Positions 44,005 to 51,210 of a stretch of DNA of 64,000 nt are shown piece by piece. Each line of letters begins with the position of its first letter. The stretch's first letter is position 1. The DNA lies in NCBI GenBank assembly GCA_035601575.1, contig DATNNZ010000051.1:1-64000 (forward strand). The letters run 5' to 3'. This DNA comes from DASTDH01 sp035601575. GTDB lineage: Bacteria > Verrucomicrobiota > Verrucomicrobiia > Chthoniobacterales > JAFAMB01. The notes under the pieces are model-generated. The model worked only from the letters and a program-made list of their open reading frames with translations. It did not search any database and was not told the DNA's origin. A program made the position numbers and the translations under genes.

Positions 44005-44243
44005 TGTTAGTTCAAATTCAATATTTTTCCCGGTTGCGCGATTTACATGGACCCGAGAAAGCGGAAATCGGCGACGAGGCGTCGATCGGAGACCTGCTCA
44101 ATCGACTGTACGCCTCCGTTCCCGGCTTGAAAGCGTGGGACAAATATCTCTTGGTCGCGGTCGGTACGGAATATGTCTCGCGGGAGCATCTTCTGACGGC
44201 GGACGACGTGGTATCCCTTATGCCACCGGTTCAGGGCGGCTGA
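44004..44243 (+). CDS. moaD: MoaD-family molybdopterin synthase small subunit
   Basis: This is a ubiquitin-like sulfur carrier of 79 aa. The C-terminal Gly-Gly, which is thiocarboxylated, is present in LMPPVQGG. The internal pattern VQIQYFSRLRDLHG and VAVGTEYVS...DDVVSLMPPV fits MoaD better than ThiS. It overlaps hpt by one base (ATGA). No moaE or other moa gene is adjacent, so the partner must be elsewhere. Confidence 0.85.
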   Translation: MLVQIQYFSRLRDLHGPEKAEIGDEASIGDLLNRLYASVPGLKAWDKYLLVAVGTEYVSREHLLTADDVVSLMPPVQGG

Positions 44244-44252
44244 AGTCGAATG

Positions 44253-44275
44253 ACCGATAGCCCATAGCCGATAGC
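44253..44275. repeat. GGCTAT-type short repeat
   Basis: ACCGATAGCCCATAGCCGAT belongs to the same short repeat as found at 6971-6989, 7034-7053 and 48449-48508, in which units of GGCTAT alternate with small changes. It lies just after moaD. Confidence 0.6.
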
Positions 44276-44289
44276 AAAGAAGCGGTAGC

Positions 44290-44380
44290 GGCGACTGTCT
44301 GATCAGGGCCGGAGGATTCACCTGACCTAAGGAGCCCGCGGAAGCTGCTCGGGGGCCAACGACCAAAAACCGCAGTCGCC
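44290..44380 (+). other. Possible structured RNA segment
   Basis: An 8-bp perfect stem, GGCGACTG (44290-44297) with CAGTCGCC (44373-44380), closes a 75-base segment that contains an inner hairpin TCAGG/CCTGA (44303-44325) and a GC-rich stem near 44334-44356. It lies upstream of the truncated oxidoreductase gene. It matches no riboswitch class I know, so this is only a candidate. Confidence 0.25.
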
Positions 44381-44480
44381 ATCGTGGACGTTCGCGACCA
44401 AACGGTGAACTGGACAGGAGATCGGAGCCAGGAGATAGATTTGGCTATAGGCTACCAGCCATCGCTATTTCTTTACGGCC

Positions 44481-44636
44481 ATGAGGATTGTCGTTCTGGG
44501 AGCAGGAATCGTTGGCGCGAGCGCGGCTTATCATTTAACCCGACTCGGCGCTGAGGTCTACCTGATCGACCGAGACGCCCCCGGGCGAGCAACTTTCGCT
44601 GGAGCCGGAATCATCTGCCCTTGGCTGCACGATTGA
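44481..44636 (+). pseudogene. Truncated FAD-dependent oxidoreductase
   Basis: The frame encodes 51 residues: an FAD-binding N-terminus (MRIVVLGAGIVGASAAYHL, then GAEVYLIDRD) and the next conserved block of the DAO/DadA family (AGAGIICPW), then a stop. Full members of the family have about 400 residues. The rest of the enzyme is missing and the DUF2293 gene lies directly behind in the opposite direction, so this is a remnant cut off by a deletion or insertion. Confidence 0.8.
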
Positions 44637-44656
44637 TCTAGTTTGCTGAGAAGTCT

Positions 44657-45364
44657 TCAGCGCATCTGGCTCCCACTCCATTGTTGGAGCTTTTCGGCGA
44701 CGGCGTTCGCTACTAGCAATCGGGCTTCACCACGGTCCATGCCTCGGAGAAGTAGAACGTCGTAATTCGTGCAGCGATGGCGAATCGCCGCCGTGACCGC
44801 TAACCGAATGGCCCCCTGATCAAACTCCTTGGCTGCGGCCGAGCGGCCAACGCGTCCGCTGTACTTGCGACAAGCGTGTTCTGCAATCTGAGAGGCTTCC
44901 TGGGACGGACATTGCGGGAAATGCTGTCGAATCGCTTTTGCGAAATCACTCACGAACCTCTGATCGACTTCGGCTTCTCGCAATGCTCGCCGCTCCGCCT
45001 TCCGCTGACGCTGGTCCGCGTCGGCCAAACATTCTTTCTCAGCCCGCTCGATAGCTTCCGTCTCCACCAGGATGCCCTGGCGTTCGTATCGCTGTCGAGT
45101 GCGACTCCATTGGAGAACGACCGCCTTGAGTTTGGAATACTTTGACGCGCGCCTTGTCACCGCTGCGTCTCCACTTGGCAAGAACTCGAGATGATCCAGA
45201 TCAGCGCACACCAGACAAAGGGCGCCGCGCTGCCGATCGAGGGTGGTCATGCTGCCGGAGTACAATTCCTGAGCGCATTCCGTACATTTGGTGTCTCTGC
45301 GAACAAAGAAGGCGAGAAGCTCGCCCTTATTCGGTGCCGGCGTATCGCGTTCCACAGGCGACAA
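44657..45364 (-). CDS. DUF2293 protein with N-terminal zinc-binding motif
   Basis: The 235-aa protein has an N-terminal four-cysteine site (C27, C30, C50, C53) that looks like a treble-clef or ribbon zinc site, a helical charged middle, and a C-terminal DUF2293 domain with the conserved AVTAAIRHRCTNYDVLLL and RGEARLLVANAV. DUF2293 has no known function. The zinc part suggests nucleic-acid or protein binding. The gene abuts the truncated oxidoreductase in convergent orientation and may be part of the insertion that destroyed it. Confidence 0.75.
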   Translation of the reverse strand: MSPVERDTPAPNKGELLAFFVRRDTKCTECAQELYSGSMTTLDRQRGALCLVCADLDHLEFLPSGDAAVTRRASKYSKLKAVVLQWSRTRQRYERQGILVETEAIERAEKECLADADQRQRKAERRALREAEVDQRFVSDFAKAIRQHFPQCPSQEASQIAEHACRKYSGRVGRSAAAKEFDQGAIRLAVTAAIRHRCTNYDVLLLRGMDRGEARLLVANAVAEKLQQWSGSQMR

Positions 45365-45607
45365 TTTGATCTCAATCCTATGAGGATACAGCCCTTTTGG
45401 CTCTGTCGGGTAGCTCGAAACGCACGCTGATTTTCGCTCGCTTGTCCAGAATGTCCAAACTAGCCTAGCGAACCGAATTTGCTGGTTTGATCCGGTCCGC
45501 CGACGACAAAAATCAGATGGTTGCCGAGACCATGCAGAAGCTCGAAACTGATCGACTGGATTGAATCAATCCGGAGTCGTCTCCGCTGGTGGAAGCCACT
45601 CAGGAGC

Positions 45608-46096
45608 CTAATCCCGAAAATTCTTAAACGACAGAGCGACCCCAAAATCCTTCTCGCGGAGTAACTGGATCACCGCTTGCAAGTCGTCCCGTTTTTTTCC
45701 CGTAACTCTGATTTGCTGGTCCTGCAACTGGCTCTGAACCTTTAAGTCGAGCCCTTTGATTGCCTTGATGATCTCCTTAGCCTTATCGCCTTCGAGTCCT
45801 TGCTTGATCAAAATTTCTTGCCGAGCATGACCAAGCGGCGAAATTGCGGGATCCTTACGTTCAACGTTTCGTAAATCGACGTTCCGCTTAGCAAGTTTGC
45901 CGATCAGGATTTCGTGCAACGATTTTAGGCGACTCGCATCTTCGGCTTTGAGTTCAATCACATCCGGCGCCGAAAGTTCAATGGTGGCTTGACTCTGCTT
46001 GAAATCGAAGCGCGTGCTGAGCTCTTTTCTTGCCTGATTCAGAGCGTTATCGATCTCTTGCTGATCCACCTCCGAGACGATATCGAATGAAGGCAT
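45608..46096 (-). CDS. YajQ-family protein
   Basis: This is a 162-aa protein of the YajQ/UPF0234 family, built of two RNP-like domains. Conserved elements are MPSFDIVSEVDQQEIDNA at the start, FDFKQSQATI, and KVQSQLQDQQIRVTGKKRDD near residue 130. Members bind nucleotides; in Xanthomonas one binds cyclic di-GMP. The function here is unknown. It is monocistronic, with 243 bp of gene-free DNA on its 3' side and 240 bp on its 5' side. Confidence 0.94.
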   Translation of the reverse strand: MPSFDIVSEVDQQEIDNALNQARKELSTRFDFKQSQATIELSAPDVIELKAEDASRLKSLHEILIGKLAKRNVDLRNVERKDPAISPLGHARQEILIKQGLEGDKAKEIIKAIKGLDLKVQSQLQDQQIRVTGKKRDDLQAVIQLLREKDFGVALSFKNFRD

Positions 46097-46184
46097 ATTC
46101 TTCTCCTTAGGTGCAAATTAGCAGGCTATCCCGTGCAAAGGTAGCGTGAATGGTAGGACTAACACGAAAAAACATCTAGCTCTC

Positions 46185-46339
46185 GCGACCGGCCGCTCGA
46201 ACTCCGCCCCACGGAGAAGGAATGACTTTATTTTCCCTCGCGCAACGAACTTAGAGCAGCCCGTCTGCACGGTCCGCTGGTGTATCACTCAGACTCACTA
46301 TCAACCATGCCGCTCAATTTCAAGTCCCGCGGGCTGCTA
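46185..46339 (+). repeat. Diverged dispersed repeat, copy 2
   Basis: This stretch aligns with 43316-43470 along its whole length. Here it lies in the gap between yajQ and the glycosyltransferase and touches the 3' end of the latter. Neither copy keeps an obviously conserved protein reading, so a non-coding element or an old coding remnant are both possible. Confidence 0.55.
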
Positions 46340-47305
46340 CGGCGTTTGCAATAGTTGTTCTTGCACGAACGCACCAATCTGAATTGGGTGTGGCCGCACC
46401 GAAGAAGCCGGCTGGACCACCAGGTCCTGCAAGTCCAGCACCCGATGGATTTGGCCATTTTGCCAAATCCAAGCGTTTTTGCGGTACGGACCGACCTGTT
46501 TCGGATCGCTCCAAAAGTGGATAGACAAAAGCTGCTGAGAGATGGCAGCCGCCAGGTGCATTGGTCCGCTGTCGACGCTGATTACGAAGCTAGCCCGTCG
46601 CAAAAGCCAGATCAGTTGAAGTAGATCAGTCTGGTTCACCAGGGAAGCCGCATTCAACGCAAATCGAAAGTCCATTTCGGTCTTTCCCACCACGATCACC
46701 GCCAGGGGAGCAAGCGCACGAGTCAGTTCATAGATCTCCGATGCTGAAAGCGATTTATTAGAGCCGCGTGCAAACGGGTGCAACACCACGAACCGATCCG
46801 GTAGTTCAAAGTCGGGGATCGGCCGACCCGGGGGTAATCCGAAATGCGGTTTGTCCGGAAGGGAAGCGCCAGCCAGAGCGGCCAGCGCCAGATACCGTTC
46901 TACGGAATGTTGTTCCGGATTGACCTGAGCGGTCTGCTGGTAAAAAAAACGAGCACCTTCTCTGGCATCAGATAGTCCCAATAGCATTTTGCCCCGGGTG
47001 CTTCGAGCAATCCAGGCGCTGCGCAGGAGCCCCTGGAAGTCCAGGACGAGGTCCGGCTCGAACCTTCCCAATTGCCGGCACCAGCTCAAGAATTTGGGCG
47101 CTCCCCCAAGTCCGCGAAAACTTTGGCGCGGAAACGGAATCACCTCCGTAAGGTCAGGATTGCCCAACAAGAGGGGGCTCCATTCGCTATTTACTATCCA
47201 ATAGAATTGGCGGTCGGGAAGGCTTTGTCGCAGCGCGTGGAGCGACGGAAGGGTATGGACGATATCGCCAAGCGAGCTTGGTTTGACCAAAAAAACTGCC
47301 CTCAT
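46337..47305 (-). CDS. Glycosyltransferase family 9 (heptosyltransferase-like)
   Basis: This is a GT-B glycosyltransferase of 322 aa related to the LPS heptosyltransferases WaaC/WaaF. The acceptor-side motif SLGDIVHTLP is at residues 11-20, DFQGLLRSA near 110, and the donor-side blocks are VVLHPFARGSNKSLSA and VISVDSGPMHLAAA. It probably adds a sugar to a lipopolysaccharide core in the inner leaflet of the inner membrane; the donor sugar is not defined by sequence. The start codon overlaps the stop of the phosphoesterase gene (ATGA). Confidence 0.92.
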   Translation of the reverse strand: MRAVFLVKPSSLGDIVHTLPSLHALRQSLPDRQFYWIVNSEWSPLLLGNPDLTEVIPFPRQSFRGLGGAPKFLSWCRQLGRFEPDLVLDFQGLLRSAWIARSTRGKMLLGLSDAREGARFFYQQTAQVNPEQHSVERYLALAALAGASLPDKPHFGLPPGRPIPDFELPDRFVVLHPFARGSNKSLSASEIYELTRALAPLAVIVVGKTEMDFRFALNAASLVNQTDLLQLIWLLRRASFVISVDSGPMHLAAAISQQLLSIHFWSDPKQVGPYRKNAWIWQNGQIHRVLDLQDLVVQPASSVRPHPIQIGAFVQEQLLQTP

Positions 47306-48024
47306 CGGCCATGGAACAGGCGCTCAGCTAATTTCGAGGGGAGGCCGGCATTCACGATCTTCGCTTTGGTTGAGGCAATATCGTAACGTACCCGCCGTAA
47401 TCGCACTCTATTTTTGTCGTAGTCAAAGATGGCGTAAGCCGCTCGCCAATCTCCGTCTCGCGGCTGTCCGACGCTGCCGACATTAATAAAATATTTTCTT
47501 TGTGGCTCGATGACCACCTGTTCCAAAGGAAGGCCAACGACGGACCCGTCGCGAATGTAGAGGCGCGGTGCATGGGTATGGCCAAAGAAGCACACCTGCG
47601 CCTTCTGCTTTGAAAAACTCGCGGCGGCATCGAGTTGATTGAGCACGTAGCCCCATTCGCCTGGTCCATCGAGAGTGGCGTGCACAATGGTGAAAGACTC
47701 CACCTCATTGACCAACGGCAAATCGCGCAAAAACGTTTTGTCCTCTTCGCTAAGTCGGTCTCGCGTCCAGCGGATTGCCGACTCGGCTAAGGGATTGAAG
47801 TTGTCCAACGAATTCAGCGTGGATGCGTAGTCGTCATGATTGCCCTTCACGATTGGGCACTTCAGTTCTCGCACTTTGTCCAGGCAGGCTTTTGGGTCGG
47901 CGTTGTAACCTACAATATCACCGAGACAAATGTTTCGATCGCAACCCTCCTTTTCTGCATCCGCGAGCACGGCCTCAAATGCCTCGAGGTTAGCGTGAAT
48001 ATCACCGAAGATCGCAAACCGCAT
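47302..48024 (-). CDS. Metallophosphoesterase, YfcE-like
   Basis: This is a 240-aa calcineurin-like phosphoesterase. The five metal motifs are visible: FGDIHAN at 6-12, GDIVGYNADP, KGNHDD, VHATLD and FGHTHAPRLY. It resembles the small bacterial enzymes that cleave phosphodiesters such as cyclic or dinucleotides; the natural substrate is open. It overlaps the glycosyltransferase gene by 4 bp, so both are co-transcribed. A 17-bp inverted repeat lies between it and the acylphosphatase gene. Confidence 0.92.
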   Translation of the reverse strand: MRFAIFGDIHANLEAFEAVLADAEKEGCDRNICLGDIVGYNADPKACLDKVRELKCPIVKGNHDDYASTLNSLDNFNPLAESAIRWTRDRLSEEDKTFLRDLPLVNEVESFTIVHATLDGPGEWGYVLNQLDAAASFSKQKAQVCFFGHTHAPRLYIRDGSVVGLPLEQVVIEPQRKYFINVGSVGQPRDGDWRAAYAIFDYDKNRVRLRRVRYDIASTKAKIVNAGLPSKLAERLFHGR

Positions 48025-48061
48025 TTCCCACTGAATATGAGACCGAATTTTCAGGCCGTCT

Positions 48062-48158
48062 AGAAATTTGCGAATTTATGGATACGTCGCCACCCTCCGA
48101 GACGTCATGCTCAACGGCCACGAACGGTGGCCACACGGCCGTAAATTCGCAAATTTCT
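48062..48158. repeat. 17-bp inverted repeat
   Basis: AGAAATTTGCGAATTTA (48062-48078) and TAAATTCGCAAATTTCT (48142-48158) are perfect reverse complements, separated by 63 bases. The right arm includes part of the acylphosphatase stop codon. In the minus-strand transcript the arms form a hairpin after acyP and before the phosphoesterase gene, without a T-run. Confidence 0.8.
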
Positions 48159-48438
48159 ATCTCCGGATGGCGAATCCGCGAAGCGATTCAGTCGGATCGA
48201 TGTTTTGGACTGAGTGACGGTGAATATGGGACCGAAGGTAGCTTTGAAAGATTGCTTCGAGAAACTGTTCGACTTCTTCCGGGGTTCCTTGGACCTCGAG
48301 CTGGACCTTGCCGTCCGGTAAGTTTGCTACCCACCCGGCGACATCAAATCCCTGAGCGATCTCCTTAACCGAGAAGCGAAAACCAACTCCTTGGACGCGA
48401 CCCTCGAAGAACACGCGTTTCGCGCTAAGTGGTTTCAT
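48157..48438 (-). CDS. acyP: Acylphosphatase
   Basis: AcyP hydrolyses carboxyl-phosphate bonds such as acetyl phosphate or carbamoyl phosphate. The 93-aa protein has the family signature GRVQGVGFR with the phosphate-binding R21 and the catalytic N39 in GWVANLPDGKV. The ATG at 48438 (MKPLSAK) is preferred; an upstream frame start at 48477 would read into a GGCTAT-type repeat. It follows nuoA on the same strand after the repeat. Its physiological role in bacteria is unclear. Confidence 0.93.
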   Translation of the reverse strand: MKPLSAKRVFFEGRVQGVGFRFSVKEIAQGFDVAGWVANLPDGKVQLEVQGTPEEVEQFLEAIFQSYLRSHIHRHSVQNIDPTESLRGFAIRR

Positions 48439-48448
48439 CCCTGACGGA

Positions 48449-48508
48449 ATAGCCAAATGCCGATCGCCGATAGCCAAAGTTTGCTATCGGCTATTTGCTA
48501 TTGGCCAT
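48449..48508. repeat. GGCTAT-type palindromic repeat
   Basis: Two arms of CCGATAGCCAAAG-like sequence and TTGCTATCGGCTATTTGCT face each other and form a hairpin between nuoA and acyP. It is the same repeat family as at 6971-7053 and 44253-44275. REP-like elements often sit between genes of a transcript. Confidence 0.7.
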
Positions 48509-48513
48509 GACGC

Positions 48514-48891
48514 TCAGCGCCCCCACTCCAGCGCTCCCTTCTTGATGGCATAGACAAATCCGACCATCAAGATGGCGACGAAGCCAACCATGCTCCCCAA
48601 GATTGGAAGAGCTCCATACTTCACAATGAAATCCCGGTAGACGACCGCCCACGGATACATGAAAACGATCTCGATATCGAAGAGGATAAAGAGCATCGCC
48701 ACGAGATAGAATTTGACGCTAAATCGCGGTTGCGCTTCTCCCTTCGCGACCATTCCACATTCGTAGGCGGTATCTTTGACCGGATTTCGCTTACCGACCC
48801 GGCCAACGATCACACTCATCAACAGGGCCACTCCAGCGAAGCCGATCGCAACGATGACCTGGAGCAGCACCGGTAGATAGTCTTGCGTCAT
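48514..48891 (-). CDS. nuoA: NADH-quinone oxidoreductase subunit A
   Basis: NuoA is a small membrane subunit of respiratory complex I with three helices, 125 aa. The conserved loop after helix 1 reads TAYECGM, followed by RFSVKFYLVAMLFILFDIE and the MYPWAV segment. In most genomes nuoA is followed by nuoB and the other nuo genes; here a repeat and acyP follow instead, and no other nuo gene is in the window. It starts 10 bp after the small unknown gene at 48901. Confidence 0.93.
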   Translation of the reverse strand: MTQDYLPVLLQVIVAIGFAGVALLMSVIVGRVGKRNPVKDTAYECGMVAKGEAQPRFSVKFYLVAMLFILFDIEIVFMYPWAVVYRDFIVKYGALPILGSMVGFVAILMVGFVYAIKKGALEWGR

Positions 48892-48900
48892 AGAAACGCA

Positions 48901-49221
48901 TTAAGGTTTCGATGCAATAGCCGCGGCTTGTGCCGCGTTCGCGGCCGCCATAGCCGCCAGCGCTCCTGAATCTCCCTTATAGATCTTGCCGTTCTTTTTG
49001 ACGACACCACGGGCCACCAGATTCTGCAGTTTCTCATACGCTCGCAGCCGAAGCATTTCCTCGCCCCCGCTTGCAGCGTTTCTCTGACGCAAGTTTTCGT
49101 GAACAATTGCAAAGAGCTGCTTGAACTCGAAAGACTTCTTCTGAGAAAGTACTGTAACTAGTTCTTCGGTGACGAGGTCTGGCAGACGACGCGAAAAGGC
49201 GTTTTTCTTCTGAATAGCCAT
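48901..49221 (-). CDS. Small unknown, possible winged-helix protein
   Basis: I do not recognise this 106-aa protein. It starts with MAIQKKNAFSRRLPDLV, has a helical core and a segment (LRLRAYEKLQNLVARGVVKKNGKIYKG) that looks like the end of a winged helix, then an alanine-rich tail. This suggests DNA binding. The ATG at 49221 is chosen because a TGCTATACT element lies 10 bases before it; a longer frame to 49419 would run through that promoter. It is followed by nuoA. Confidence 0.6.
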   Translation of the reverse strand: MAIQKKNAFSRRLPDLVTEELVTVLSQKKSFEFKQLFAIVHENLRQRNAASGGEEMLRLRAYEKLQNLVARGVVKKNGKIYKGDSGALAAMAAANAAQAAAIASKP

Positions 49222-49231
49222 AGGGACGGCT

Positions 49232-49240
49232 AGTATAGCA
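49232..49240 (-). promoter_or_regulatory. Extended -10 promoter, near-leaderless
   Basis: On the minus strand TGC-TATACT matches an extended -10 element. Only 10 bases separate it from the ATG at 49221, so transcription would begin a few bases before the start codon. No good -35 element is visible, which is usual with extended -10 promoters. Confidence 0.4.
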
Positions 49241-49659
49241 TAAAACAGTCCGAAAACGAGGGGGTTTCGGCCGATTTTTAGCAAATTACCCCTAAAAAAA
49301 CGGTTATTTTCGGCTGGATCCTGCGATTTGGACGCTTTTTCTGCGGCGCCGCTATCCCCCGCAGATGTTTCTCCTACCAGCAGAATTTTCGTCGGGCGAG
49401 GGTCCCTGATCAAGCGCATACCCTATTCGCAGCCATTAAATGTGTGTTCGTGGTTCGCTAGGGACCATCGATCCACTACTCGGCCGAAGTTTCGTCCCAC
49501 CAAATTCCGGGGCTGATACGCTCTCCCAGCGTTGGAATGCGCGAGAATCGGTTGCTCCAAAAGCGGTTGGTTAGCGCAAGCGGAGACGGGTTTTACCGGC
49601 TGCGGAACGAATGCGGCGAAAAGAGGCAAGCAAAAACGCGCGAAATTACTCGAATTTAA

Positions 49660-49711
49660 TTGACCTGCATGGCGCCGAGTGGGTAGAAGTGGGGCATTGT
49701 GGTTTGAAATG
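49660..49711 (+). promoter_or_regulatory. mraZ promoter with MraZ-box operator
   Basis: GTGGG, GTGGG and GTGGT start at 49679, 49689 and 49699, an exact 10-bp spacing, with ATGG at 49709. This is the known architecture of the MraZ operator, three or more TGGG(N) boxes one helix turn apart. A TTGACC at 49660 could be the -35 element, with a weak -10 (TAGAAG) overlapping the first box, so bound MraZ would repress its own operon. Confidence 0.7.
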
Positions 49712-49734
49712 GTTTTCTTGACCATGATTTTCCC

Positions 49735-50190
49735 ATGGAAACACCTCAACAAGGTTTGCCAATTTTTGCCGGCGAGTTCCGGCACGCGATGGACGCGAAA
49801 AATCGCGTTACCATCCCGGCACGCTGGCGCCGCGGTGAGGTGGACGAGTTCTTTGCCATACCTGACCTGGAAAACGGATTTTTGATGATGATGCCTCCTG
49901 AGGTCATGCAGGAGGTGGCGGTGCGCGTTGAAGGCGACTCCAGGCTGAATGCGCAGGAAAAGCGGGGTTTTATTCGCCAATTTTATTCCCGCGCTCAGCA
50001 TCTGACGACAGATAAGCAAGGTCGTCTTGTCCTACCAGACGAGCATTGTCGCCAACTCAAACTCAGGCAGGAGGTGGTCCTCGTCGGAGGACATTCACGT
50101 TTTGAGGTGTGGAATCCAGATACTTGGAAAAAGACGTTGGACGAAGAGACGCCGACGTTCCAACACGTGCTTGGGATGCTGGGGGTGTAG
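49735..50190 (+). CDS. mraZ: Transcriptional regulator MraZ
   Basis: MraZ is a DNA-binding autoregulator of the dcw cluster made of two SpoVT/AbrB-like swapped-hairpin halves. The first has AGEFRHAMDAKNRVTIPARWR and the second HLTTDKQGRLVLPDEH; each carries the DxxxRLxxP-like signature. The length of 151 aa is typical. It is the first gene of the cluster and its operator is at 49679-49711. The gap to rsmH is 54 bp. Confidence 0.96.
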   Translation: METPQQGLPIFAGEFRHAMDAKNRVTIPARWRRGEVDEFFAIPDLENGFLMMMPPEVMQEVAVRVEGDSRLNAQEKRGFIRQFYSRAQHLTTDKQGRLVLPDEHCRQLKLRQEVVLVGGHSRFEVWNPDTWKKTLDEETPTFQHVLGMLGV

Positions 50191-50247
50191 CAGATCCAAA
50201 CTAAACAACTAACAAATTCTTTAACCAGGAGAGCAAGAGAGGAAGTG

Positions 50248-51210
50248 ATGATCGCCTTGCCGAACGACGCGGAAACAGACAACGAAACCAGAGGGTATCA
50301 CCTACCGGTGCTATTAAGGGAGGTCTCGGACTATTTACGCCCGGGGCCCGGGGAGATTTTCTTGGATTGTACGATCGGCGGTGGTGGTCACGCGCGAGCC
50401 TTTCTGGAAGCGGGAGCAGAAGTCATTGGAGTAGATCAGGATCCGGATGCGATTGCGGAGAGTATGGCGTCGCTGGCGGACTTCGCATCCCGGCTGACGC
50501 TGATTCGATGCAATTTCGTGGATATTACTCGCTCTCTCCAAGAGATGGGCGTGTCCGGTTTCGATGGAGTTCTGATCGATCTTGGGATTTCGTCTCACCA
50601 ACTCGACACGCCGCAACGCGGGTTCAGTTTTCAACATTCTGGCCCACTGGATATGAGAATGGGCCCGAACATACCGCGGAGAGCGTCCGATCTGGTAAAT
50701 TACGCACCGGAAGCCGAGTTGGTCCGAATTTTTCGAGACTACGGGGAAGAACCTGCGGCTCGGAGAGTTGCAGCGGAGATCGTGCGAACCCGAGTTTCTC
50801 GTCCTTTCTCCACTACGGTGGAACTCGCGCGCGCCATCGAATCGGTTTTACCAAGGAGAGGGCCGCGACATCCGGCAACCCGCGTTTTTCAAGCCCTCCG
50901 GATCGCAGTGAACGATGAGCTTGGAACGATCGAGCGTGCGCTGCCTTTACTAGCCGACTACGTCAAGCCGGGTGGCCGGTTTGCGGTGATCACTTTTCAA
51001 TCTTTGGAAGATCGATTGGTGAAACAGTTTTTTCGAAAAGTAACCCAGGAGTGGGTAGACCGCCCGGAGTGGCCCGAACCGCGACGCAATCCGAGTTTTG
51101 GATTTAGACCACTCACCTCACGCCCGGTTGAACCGAGCGAAGTTGAACTTGCCGCCAATCCGCGATCCAGAAGCGCCAAACTAAGAGTAATCGAACGGAA
51201 CCTGCTATGA
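50248..51210 (+). CDS. rsmH: 16S rRNA (cytosine-1402-N4)-methyltransferase
   Basis: RsmH (MraW) methylates C1402 of 16S rRNA, using SAM. The SAM-binding motif LDCTIGGGGHARAFLE is near residue 35 and is followed by VDQDPDA and the GVLIDLGISSHQLD block. The C-terminus has FQSLEDRLVKQFF. The length is 320 aa. The ATG at 50248 is used; a GTG directly before it at 50245 is an alternative. An AGAGAGGAAG site precedes both. Its stop overlaps the ftsL-like start. Confidence 0.96.
   Translation: MIALPNDAETDNETRGYHLPVLLREVSDYLRPGPGEIFLDCTIGGGGHARAFLEAGAEVIGVDQDPDAIAESMASLADFASRLTLIRCNFVDITRSLQEMGVSGFDGVLIDLGISSHQLDTPQRGFSFQHSGPLDMRMGPNIPRRASDLVNYAPEAELVRIFRDYGEEPAARRVAAEIVRTRVSRPFSTTVELARAIESVLPRRGPRHPATRVFQALRIAVNDELGTIERALPLLADYVKPGGRFAVITFQSLEDRLVKQFFRKVTQEWVDRPEWPEPRRNPSFGFRPLTSRPVEPSEVELAANPRSRSAKLRVIERNLL

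Larger units (their letters stand above)
49222..49734. other. Divergent control region before dcw cluster
   Basis: This 513-bp stretch has no supported gene. It holds the promoter of the small unknown gene (49232-49240), an A-tract motif at 49281-49312 that resembles one upstream of the TPR gene (41521-41555), and the mraZ promoter with its operator. Confidence 0.6.

Noticed and set aside
44290..44380. Known riboswitch (TPP, cobalamin, SAM, SAH, glycine, molybdenum cofactor)
   Set aside because: None of the conserved cores that I could recall matches, so it is listed only as a low-confidence structured segment.
49222..49419. N-terminal extension of the small protein at 48901
   Set aside because: It would read through an extended -10 element and an A-tract; the ATG at 49221 fits better.
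49423..50019. Minus-strand frame of 198 codons opposite mraZ and its promoter
   Set aside because: It covers the mraZ gene and the MraZ operator on the opposite strand and lacks a ribosome site or known motif.
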